From the NCBI RefSeq assembly GCF_040144835.1, contig NZ_CP151632.1:2294001-2358000 (forward strand): DNA of 64,000 nt. Direction: 5' to 3'. The position numbers were made by a program, and so were the translations under genes. The notes beneath the pieces are model-generated. The model had not been told where the DNA came from. It saw only the letters and a list, made by a program, of their open reading frames with translations, and did no database searches. Every line of letters starts with the position of its first letter. Position 1 is the stretch's first letter. The DNA comes from Microbacterium sp. LWS13-1.2 (GTDB lineage: Bacteria; Actinomycetota; Actinomycetes; Actinomycetales; Microbacteriaceae). Positions 52,535 through 58,909 of this stretch are shown in pieces.

Positions 52535-52951
52535 TCAGGCGGCGGACGGGTGCCCGACGACGCCCTTGCGCAGCAGCGCGTTGCCGTATTTGCGGGTCTC
52601 GCCCGTACGCAGGATGACGTACGCGCGCTTCGCCTGCTCGTAGTACTCGAACCGGTCGACGTAGCGCGGGGCATCCGTGCCTGCCGCGGCGGCGAGCTCG
52701 CGCTGCACGTCGAGCACCTCGCCGTCAGCCGACGCCATGAGGTCGAGCGCGGGCGCATCGTCGAGCGGCAGCACCGTGCGCACGGCGGCCACCACCTCGG
52801 GCGTGGTCGTCCCGGGCAGGTCCACGACGCGCGCGCCGATCGCCCACGCCGGAAAGTGCGCGTCGGCGATCACGACGGCATCCGAGTGGCCCATCCGGTC
52901 CAGGTGCAGCAGCAGCTCCCCCGTCAGCAGCGGGTGGATGCCCTCGAGCAT
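52535..52951 (-). CDS. fucU: L-fucose mutarotase, FucU/RbsD family
   Basis: A 138-residue protein: MLEGIHPLLTGELLLHLDRMGHSDAVVIADAHFPA carries the catalytic His of the family, and the C-terminal half has YEQAKRAYVILRTGETRKYGNALLRKG with conserved Tyr. It interconverts alpha and beta L-fucose, supplying the anomer for the dehydrogenase. The gene is 13 bp downstream of the aldo-keto reductase gene and is last in the minus-strand fucose operon. Confidence 0.9.
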   Translation of the reverse strand: MLEGIHPLLTGELLLHLDRMGHSDAVVIADAHFPAWAIGARVVDLPGTTTPEVVAAVRTVLPLDDAPALDLMASADGEVLDVQRELAAAAGTDAPRYVDRFEYYEQAKRAYVILRTGETRKYGNALLRKGVVGHPSAA

Positions 52952-52964
52952 GGGATTCCCTTCG

Positions 52965-53942
52965 TCAGCGGATGAGGCCTTCGGCGGCCAGATCGTCCCA
53001 CAGGCCGCCCGGGATGTCGACCTCCATGAGCTCGGCGTTGCGGCGCAGCTGCTCGGGTCGGCTCCCGCCCACGACGACCGAGCGGACGGCCGGGTCCCGC
53101 AGCGCGAACTGCACCGCGGCGGCCGGCAGCGGCACGTCGTGAGCGCGGCAGACCGCGACGATGCGCCGCAGGTGCTGCCACAGCGGCTCCGGCATCCGTC
53201 CATACTCGTACCGGTCGTCGCGCGTGGGCTCGTCCTTCGCCAGCAGGCCGGAGTTGAAGACGGATGCCGCGACCACGCCGGTCCGGCGCTCGTGGCACGC
53301 CGGCAGCACCTCGTCGGCGGCCGGCTGCTCGAGCAGCGTGTAGCGGCCCGCGATCATGATGAGGTCGAGATCGGCGCCGCGAACGCCCGCGGCGAGCGCG
53401 TCGGCGGTCATCGAGCCGATGCCGATGGCGTCGACGGCGCCCTCCGCCCGGAGCTGCTCGAGAGCCGGGAAGGCCTCCTGCAGCGCGAGGTCGAGGTCGT
53501 GGCGCTCGGGGTCGTGCAGGTACAGGATGTCGATGCGGTCGATCCCGAGACGTTCGAGCGATTCGTCGAGGCTCGCGCGGATGCCGGCCTCGGAGAAGTC
53601 CCACTCGCGGCGCAGCGTCGTGCGCACGTGGAAGTCCGCGGCGAGGTCCAGTCCGCCGTCGTCGTCGGGGTTCGGACGCAGCAGCCGCCCCGCCTTCGTC
53701 GAGATCACGAACTCGTCGCGGGGCTTCGTCCGCAGGAACGCGCCGAGCCGCCGCTCCGAGAGACCGAGGCCGTAGTGAGGGGCGGTGTCGAAGTAGCGGA
53801 TGCCGCTCTCCCAGGCCGCGTCGAGGATGGCCCACGCCTGATCGTCGGTGAGCTCGCGGAAGAGGTTGCCGACGTTCGCCGCGCCGTAGCCGAGGCGCGT
53901 CAGCGCGGGGGCGTCGGAGCCGGTCGGGTCAGGCCGCGGCAT
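52965..53942 (-). CDS. Aldo-keto reductase, probable L-fucose dehydrogenase
   Basis: A 325-residue TIM-barrel reductase. [37 protein letters not shown] with catalytic Asp and Tyr, [11 protein letters not shown] with Lys and [10 protein letters not shown] with His are present; [11 protein letters not shown] binds the cofactor. The set resembles the D-threo-aldose 1-dehydrogenase/L-fucose dehydrogenase subgroup. It overlaps the fuconate dehydratase gene by 14 bp. In this locus it would oxidise L-fucose to L-fuconolactone. Confidence 0.87.
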   Translation of the reverse strand: MPRPDPTGSDAPALTRLGYGAANVGNLFRELTDDQAWAILDAAWESGIRYFDTAPHYGLGLSERRLGAFLRTKPRDEFVISTKAGRLLRPNPDDDGGLDLAADFHVRTTLRREWDFSEAGIRASLDESLERLGIDRIDILYLHDPERHDLDLALQEAFPALEQLRAEGAVDAIGIGSMTADALAAGVRGADLDLIMIAGRYTLLEQPAADEVLPACHERRTGVVAASVFNSGLLAKDEPTRDDRYEYGRMPEPLWQHLRRIVAVCRAHDVPLPAAAVQFALRDPAVRSVVVGGSRPEQLRRNAELMEVDIPGGLWDDLAAEGLIR

Positions 53943-55224
53943 CCGTGCTCCCGAACTCGTACGCGGCGCGACTGGCCGCCTTCATCTCCATGCCGATCCC
54001 CGGCGCGAGCGGGGCGCGGTAGACGCCGCCGTGCACGTCGGTCGGCACGACGAAGTGCTCGTGCAGGTGATCGACGTACTCGATCATGCGGCCCTCGCGG
54101 CTGCCGCTCACCGCCACGAAGTCGAACATCGACAGGTGCTGCACCGCCTCGCAGAGCCCCACGCCGCCGGCGTGGGGGCACACCGGCACACCGAACTTCG
54201 CCGCGAGCAGCAGGTTGGCGATGTTCTCGTTGACGCCGCCGACGCGCGCGGCGTCGATCTGCATGACGGCGATGGCGTCCGCCTGCAGCAGCTGCTTGAA
54301 GATCACGCGGTTCTGCGCGTGCTCGCCCGTCGCCACGCGCACCGGCGCGACGCCCCGGGCGATCTCGGCGTGGCCGAGCACGTCGTCAGGGCTCGTGGGC
54401 TCCTCGATCCAGGCGATGCCGAACTCGGCGAGCGCGTTCACCCACGCGATCGCCTCCGACACCTCCCAGCGCTGGTTCGCGTCGATGGCGATCGGGAAGT
54501 CGGGTCCGCACACCTCGCGGGCGACGCGGAGGCGGCGGACGTCGTCGTCGAGGTCGGCGCCCACCTTGAGCTTGATCTGGCCGAAGCCGTCGGCGATCGC
54601 CTCGCGGCACAGCCGCGCGAGCTTCTCGTCGGAGTAGCCGAGCCAGCCGGGGCTCGTCGTGTACGCCGGGAAGCCCGTGGCGAGGAGGTCCTGCTCGCGC
54701 TCGGCCCGGCCCGGCTCCGCGTCGCGGAGGATCTGCAGGGCCTCCGCGGGCGTGAGGGCGTTCGTGAGGTAGCGGAAGTCGACGAGGGCCACGATCTCTT
54801 CGGGGCTCATGCGCGAGAGCAGCTGCCAGAGCGGGAGCCCGGCGCGCTTGGCCTTGATGTCCCACAGCGCGTTGACGACCGCGCCGATCGCCATGTGCAT
54901 GACGCCCTTCTCGGGGCCGAGCCAGCGCAGCTGCGAGTCGCCGATGAGCTCGCGGTTGGTCGCGCCCATGTCGTCGAGGAGCGGCTCGACCTCGCGGCCG
55001 ACCAGATGCCCGGCGAGCGCGTCGAGCGCCGCGACCTGCACGTCGTTGCCGCGCCCGATCGTGAACACGAAGGCGTGTCCGCTGACGCCGTCGGCGGCAT
55101 CCGTCACGATCCGGAGGTACGCGGCGGAGTAGTCGGGATCGTGGTTCATCGCATCGGAGCCGTCGAGGCTGAGCGAGGTGGGGAATCGGATGTCTGTCGT
55201 CTCGAAGGCGACGATGCGGCTCAC
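53929..55224 (-). CDS. L-fuconate dehydratase (enolase superfamily)
   Basis: A 431-residue enolase-superfamily enzyme, converting L-fuconate to 2-keto-3-deoxy-L-fuconate. The N-terminal capping domain begins [24 protein letters not shown], typical of fuconate dehydratase. The barrel carries the LKVG base lysine ([13 protein letters not shown]), metal ligands in [20 protein letters not shown] and TGEHAQNRV, and the His in [12 protein letters not shown]. It is first in the minus-strand operon, ahead of AKR and fucU. Confidence 0.93.
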   Translation of the reverse strand: MSRIVAFETTDIRFPTSLSLDGSDAMNHDPDYSAAYLRIVTDAADGVSGHAFVFTIGRGNDVQVAALDALAGHLVGREVEPLLDDMGATNRELIGDSQLRWLGPEKGVMHMAIGAVVNALWDIKAKRAGLPLWQLLSRMSPEEIVALVDFRYLTNALTPAEALQILRDAEPGRAEREQDLLATGFPAYTTSPGWLGYSDEKLARLCREAIADGFGQIKLKVGADLDDDVRRLRVAREVCGPDFPIAIDANQRWEVSEAIAWVNALAEFGIAWIEEPTSPDDVLGHAEIARGVAPVRVATGEHAQNRVIFKQLLQADAIAVMQIDAARVGGVNENIANLLLAAKFGVPVCPHAGGVGLCEAVQHLSMFDFVAVSGSREGRMIEYVDHLHEHFVVPTDVHGGVYRAPLAPGIGMEMKAASRAAYEFGSTDAAA

Positions 55225-55269
55225 GGGGCGGTCTCCTGCAGTTCGCGGTCCGGAAGTCGAACCGCTCGC

Positions 55270-55300
55270 AGTGTAAACATCCGATGTCTATACTGTCAAT
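55270..55300. promoter_or_regulatory. Divergent fucose promoters sharing one operator, copy 1
   Basis: ACATCCGATGT (55277-55287), an 11-bp palindrome, sits in the spacer of a minus-strand promoter TTGACA (plus 55294-55299) and TACACT (plus 55270-55275). On the plus strand the -10-like TATACT (55289-55294) follows directly. One regulator dimer would therefore block both the dehydratase operon and the hydrolase-SDR operon. The same 15 bp, ACATCCGATGTCTAT, precedes the FadR-type gene. Confidence 0.75.
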
Positions 55301-55359
55301 CACGCCCCGCGGGCCGCGACGGCATCGACGCCGCCCCGCACGGAGAATCCAGGAGAGTA

Positions 55360-56220
55360 ATGAAGTTCGCGCGCCTCGGCGAGTCCGGTAGCGAGATCCC
55401 CGTCGTCCTCGACGGCCATCGTCGCCTCGATCTGCGCCCGCTCACATCCGATGTCGACGGCAGCTTCCTCGCCGACGATCCCGTCGGCCGCACGTCCGCC
55501 GCGATCGCCGCGGCGCTCCTGCCCGAGCTGCCGGGCGCCGACGCGCTCCGCATCGGCGCCCCCATCGCGCGGCCGAGCGCCGTCGTGTGCATCGGCATGA
55601 ACTACGCCGCCCACGCCGCCGAATCCGGGGCGACCCCGCCGAGCATCCCGGTGATGTTCCTCAAGACCCCGAACACCGTCGTCGGTCCGAACGACGCCGT
55701 CACGATCCCCCGGGGCAGCGAGAAGACCGACTGGGAGGTCGAGCTCGGCATCGTCATCGGACGCCGCGCCGCGTACCTGGACTCCCCCGCGCAGGCGGCG
55801 GATCACATCGCCGGCTTCGTCACCGCCAACGACGTCTCGGAGCGGACGTTCCAGCTCGAGGTGTCGGGCGGGCAGTGGTCCAAGGGCAAGTGCGCGCCCG
55901 GGTTCAACCCGACCGGCCCGTGGCTGGTCACGCCCGACGAGGTCGACCCGCAGGCGCTGCGGCTGCAGAGCCGCGTCAACGGCGAGCCGCGCCAGGACTC
56001 ATCGACGGCCGACATGATCTTCCCGGTCGACCACATCGTGTGGCACCTCTCGCAGTTCCTCACACTCGAGCCGGGCGACCTCGTGCTGACCGGGACCCCG
56101 CAGGGCGTCGCGCTGTCGGGGCGCTTCCCGTATCTCGCTCCCGGTGACATCGTCGACATCGAGATCGAGGGTGTGGGCGCGCAGCGCCAGGAGTTCGTGG
56201 CATGGGAGGCAGCACGATGA
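55360..56220 (+). CDS. Fumarylacetoacetate-hydrolase family, 2,4-diketo-3-deoxy-L-fuconate hydrolase
   Basis: A 286-residue FAH-fold hydrolase. It contains CIGMNYAAHAAESG, VMFLKTPNTVVGPND, EKTDWEVELGIVIGRRA (metal-binding Glu residues) and TGTPQGVALSG. In the non-phosphorylating pathway it cleaves 2,4-diketo-3-deoxy-L-fuconate to pyruvate and L-lactate. ATG follows AGGAGAG. Its last bases overlap the SDR start. A second operator-like palindrome lies within its coding sequence. Confidence 0.9.
   Translation: MKFARLGESGSEIPVVLDGHRRLDLRPLTSDVDGSFLADDPVGRTSAAIAAALLPELPGADALRIGAPIARPSAVVCIGMNYAAHAAESGATPPSIPVMFLKTPNTVVGPNDAVTIPRGSEKTDWEVELGIVIGRRAAYLDSPAQAADHIAGFVTANDVSERTFQLEVSGGQWSKGKCAPGFNPTGPWLVTPDEVDPQALRLQSRVNGEPRQDSSTADMIFPVDHIVWHLSQFLTLEPGDLVLTGTPQGVALSGRFPYLAPGDIVDIEIEGVGAQRQEFVAWEAAR
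55444..55454 (+). promoter_or_regulatory. Internal copy of the fucose operator
   Basis: ACATCCGATGT recurs exactly, 85 bp into the hydrolase gene and 167 bp from the promoter copy. It encodes TSDV in the reading frame with a GAT codon where GAC is the common choice. It could act as an auxiliary site for looping or transcription roadblock; chance recurrence is possible. Confidence 0.5.
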
Positions 56221-56975
56221 GCGGACAGCTGGACGGATTGGTCGCCGTCGTCACCGGCGGCGCCTCGGGCATCGGCGCCGCCATCGCGAACGTACTTGCC
56301 GACGAAGGCGCCGAGGTCGCCGTGCTCGACCGCGACACCTCGGGCGCCGACCCGCGGTTCGCCGCGTTCGCCGCCGACGTGTCGGACCGCGCCGGCGTCG
56401 AGGACGCGATCGCTGCCGTGGCCGAACGGTTCGGCCGCATCGACATCCTCGTCAACAACGCCGGCATCGGCGCGCAGGGCGACGTCGCCGCGAACGACGA
56501 CGACGAGTGGGCGCGCGTGCTGTCGATCAACGTCACGGGGATCGCGCGCGTGAGCGCCGCGGCGCTGCCGTGGCTGCGGCAGTCGCCCGCCGCGGCCATC
56601 TGCAACACGTCGTCGATCGCCGCGACCGCGGGCCTCCCGCAGCGCGCGCTGTACAGCGCGTCGAAGGGGGCGGTGCTGTCGCTCACCAGGGCGATGGCGG
56701 CCGACCACCTGCGCGAGGGCATCCGCGTCAACGCCGTCAACCCGGGCACGGCCGACACCCCGTGGATCGGCCGCCTGCTCGCCAGCGCGCCCGACCCGGC
56801 TGCAGAGCGCGCAGCGCTCGAGGCCCGGCAGCCGCACGGGCGCCTCGTCTCGGCCGACGAGGTCGCCGGCGCCGTGCTCTACCTCGTCAGCCCCCGCGCC
56901 GGCTCGACCACGGGCACCTACATCGAGGTGGACGGCGGGATGTCGCCCCTCCGCCTGCGCCCGGCCGGGTCCTGA
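56217..56975 (+). CDS. SDR, probable 2-keto-3-deoxy-L-fuconate dehydrogenase
   Basis: A 252-residue SDR: TGGASGIGAAIANVLADEG cofactor motif, VNNAGIG, and the active site TSSIAATAGLPQRALYSASKGAV with Tyr-x-x-x-Lys; the C-terminus reads TGTYIEVDGGMSPL. It would oxidise 2-keto-3-deoxy-L-fuconate to the 2,4-diketo acid used by the hydrolase encoded just upstream. The ATG lies in an ATGA overlap behind GGGAGG; an ATG 15 bp earlier is less likely. The stop codon lies in a tandem repeat. Confidence 0.88.
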   Translation: MSGQLDGLVAVVTGGASGIGAAIANVLADEGAEVAVLDRDTSGADPRFAAFAADVSDRAGVEDAIAAVAERFGRIDILVNNAGIGAQGDVAANDDDEWARVLSINVTGIARVSAAALPWLRQSPAAAICNTSSIAATAGLPQRALYSASKGAVLSLTRAMAADHLREGIRVNAVNPGTADTPWIGRLLASAPDPAAERAALEARQPHGRLVSADEVAGAVLYLVSPRAGSTTGTYIEVDGGMSPLRLRPAGS

Positions 56976-57091
56976 GGCCCGCGCGAGGTTGCCCCGCGGT
57001 TCCACCCGGCCGGGTCCTGCGGCCCGCGCGGTTGCCCCGCGGGTCCGTCCGGCCGGGTCCTGAGGCCCGCGCGATTGCCCGCGGGTCCGCC
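56962..57091. repeat. Tandem repeat of about 44 bp, three units
   Basis: Units starting at 56962, 57007 and 57050 share CGGCCGGGTCCTGAGGCCCG-like beginnings and the TTGCCCCGCGGGTCC-like end, with lengths of about 45, 43 and 42 bp. The first unit includes the last codons and TGA of the SDR gene, so the array appears to have expanded from the 3' end of that gene. Confidence 0.8.
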
Positions 57092-57120
57092 CGTGCGTCC
57101 GCGTCAGCCCGCGGCTCCTG

Positions 57121-57228
57121 ACCCCGTCGTCTCTCCGTTCACTTGCGCTGAATGTTCGCGAAACGCCCGCCGAGCCGTACGCTCAGCGCAAGTGAACGCC
57201 CGGAGACTCCGTGGAGCGGCGACGGGGT
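57121..57228. repeat. Long nested palindrome between convergent fucose genes
   Basis: A perfect 16-bp inverted pair, CGTTCACTTGCGCTGA (57136-57151) and its complement (57183-57198), is nested in outer arms ACCCCGTCG (57121-57129) and CGACGGGGT (57220-57228). It lies between the SDR and lactonase stops and could end both transcripts. No T-tracts are evident on either side. Confidence 0.75.
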
Positions 57229-57243
57229 GGGCGGGTGGGGCGC

Positions 57244-58092
57244 TCAGGCGAGGCGATAGACCCGCTCGGCGTTCGAGGCGAGCACGGCCTCGCGGTCGTC
57301 CTCGCCGAGCCGGTCCGTGACCCACGACGACACGGTCTCGACCCAGCGGCCATACGGACCCGAGACCGGCCAGTCGCCGCCGAACAGGAGGCGGTGCGGG
57401 CCGAAGGCGTCCAGTGCGACGTCGAGGAACGGGCGCAGCTGTGCGGCGGTCCACTCTCCCTGCGACTCCGCAGGCAGTCCCGACAGCTTGCAGACGACGT
57501 TGTGGCGCCGGGCGAGCCTGCGCAGCTCCGTCGCCCACGGCGTGCCTTCTGCGGGGGCCGCGGCATCCGCCGACCCGACCGGCGGCTTGCCGAGGTGGTC
57601 GAGCACGATCGTGAGCTCGGGCACCGCATCGGCCAGGGCGATCACGTCGGGCAGCTGGCTCCAGCGCACGCACGCGTCGAACGTGAGACCGGCCGCCGCT
57701 ACCGCCCGCGCGGCGTCCCGGAAGCCCGGCGCCGCCGAGAAGCCGTCGGGCTCGGACTGCAGCAGGCGGCGCACCCCCACCACGAGCGGCCTGCTCCCGA
57801 ACGCCGCGAGGTGCTCGTCGGTCGCTGCGGGGTCCTCGAGCGGGGCGCGCGCGACGATGCCGCGCAGCGGCACGCGCGGTGCCAGTGACGCGACCCAGTC
57901 GACCTCGGCGACCGACTGCTCCGGCGCGCACTCGGCCTGTACGAACACGAAGCCGAAGTCGTCGTCGGGCGCGTCCTGCAAGGCGAGATCGAGCTCGTCG
58001 GGTCCGAATGATCGGAGCAGCGGTCCCTCCAGCCACTCGTAGGTCAGGACCTCGGGGTCCCAGAGATGGAGGTGTCCGTCCACGACTCGCAT
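57244..58092 (-). CDS. Amidohydrolase family, probable L-fuconolactonase
   Basis: A 282-residue TIM-barrel hydrolase of the amidohydrolase-2 group. DGHLHLWDPEVLTYEWL supplies the first metal His pair; VFVQAECAPEQS, VLDHLGKPPVG and LFGGDWPVSGPYG carry the other ligands and catalytic Asp. These are the hallmarks of fuconolactone/4-sulfomuconolactone hydrolases. The ATG behind GGAGG gives MRVVDGHLHL. It is transcribed toward the SDR gene, divergently from the FadR-type regulator. Confidence 0.9.
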   Translation of the reverse strand: MRVVDGHLHLWDPEVLTYEWLEGPLLRSFGPDELDLALQDAPDDDFGFVFVQAECAPEQSVAEVDWVASLAPRVPLRGIVARAPLEDPAATDEHLAAFGSRPLVVGVRRLLQSEPDGFSAAPGFRDAARAVAAAGLTFDACVRWSQLPDVIALADAVPELTIVLDHLGKPPVGSADAAAPAEGTPWATELRRLARRHNVVCKLSGLPAESQGEWTAAQLRPFLDVALDAFGPHRLLFGGDWPVSGPYGRWVETVSSWVTDRLGEDDREAVLASNAERVYRLA

Positions 58093-58142
58093 GCCTCCAT
58101 TGTGACGCCGACGCGTCCTTGCCGCGGCATCCCGACCGGATG

Positions 58143-58160
58143 ACATCCGATGTCTATGAT
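58143..58160 (+). promoter_or_regulatory. Fucose operator copy with -10 in front of the FadR-type gene
   Basis: ACATCCGATGTCTAT (58143-58157) is identical to the sequence in the fucose promoter. Its last bases begin a -10-like TATGAT (58155-58160), which places the start of transcription at about 58167, the GTG start codon. This indicates autorepression and a leaderless mRNA. An in-frame ATG at 58140 would put the operator inside the coding sequence and is less likely. Confidence 0.7.
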
Positions 58161-58166
58161 GGGCGC

Positions 58167-58847
58167 GTGGCCGTCACCGACGAAGCGATCGAGAAGATCA
58201 AGGACATGATCGTGCGCGGCGAGCTCGCCCCCGGGTCGCGCCTGCCTCCCGAGAAGGATCTCGCCGAGCGTCTGGGCCTCTCGCGCAGCTCTATGCGCGA
58301 GGCCGTGAAGGCTCTCGAGGTCATCCGGGTGCTCGACGTGCGGCGCGGCGACGGCACGTACGTCACGAGCCTCGAGCCGAAGCTCCTCCTCGAGGCGATC
58401 TCGTTCGTCGTCGACCTCCACGACGACGACTCGCTGCTCGAGATCTTCGCCGTGCGGCGCGTGCTCGAGTCGCATGCGACCGGTCTGGCGGCGCAGCAGG
58501 CGGGCGACGACGACGTCGCGGCGCTGGATGCCGAGATCAGCGGCGTCGCCCCTGACACCGACATCGAGTCCCTGGTCGAGCACGACGTGCGCTTCCACAG
58601 CGCCATCGCGCGACTCGCCGGCAACGACTACCTCGCCAGCCTGCTGGACAGCCTCACCAGCCAGACGGTGCGCGCGCGTGTGTGGCGAGGGCTGACCCAG
58701 GAGGGCGCCGTCGAGCGCACCCTCGCCGAGCACCGGGCGATCCTCGACGCGATCGCCGACCATGACATGGAGCTCGCCACCTCGATCGCCCAGGTGCACA
58801 TCGCGGGCATCGAACGGTGGCTGCGCCAGGCGCGCGACCGGCCCTGA
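58167..58847 (+). CDS. GntR/FadR-family regulator of the fucose genes
   Basis: A 226-residue regulator. The N-terminal winged helix is IKDMIVRGELAPGSRLPPEKDLAERLGLSRSSMREAVKALEVI; the C-terminal FCD helical domain has LLEIFAVRRVLESHA, the DVRFHSAIARLAGN metal-binding motif and EHRAILDAIADHD. The likely effector is a pathway acid such as L-fuconate or a keto-deoxy acid. Its own operator matches that of the divergent fucose promoter, so it is the probable regulator. GTG start. Confidence 0.87.
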   Translation: MAVTDEAIEKIKDMIVRGELAPGSRLPPEKDLAERLGLSRSSMREAVKALEVIRVLDVRRGDGTYVTSLEPKLLLEAISFVVDLHDDDSLLEIFAVRRVLESHATGLAAQQAGDDDVAALDAEISGVAPDTDIESLVEHDVRFHSAIARLAGNDYLASLLDSLTSQTVRARVWRGLTQEGAVERTLAEHRAILDAIADHDMELATSIAQVHIAGIERWLRQARDRP

Positions 58848-58909
58848 CCCAGCGCGACCGGCCTGAGCCCGGGCGACGGGGCGCCCGCCCCGCCACCCGG
58901 ACTCCGACG

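Noticed and set aside
54031..55359. Upstream in-frame extension of the FAH hydrolase through the divergent promoter and into the dehydratase
   Set aside because: It would run antisense across the dehydratase gene and across the operator and promoters; the ATG behind AGGAGAG matches the family N-terminus.
56962..57091. CRISPR-like array
   Set aside because: Only three degenerate units with no distinct spacers and no cas genes; repeats are contiguous.
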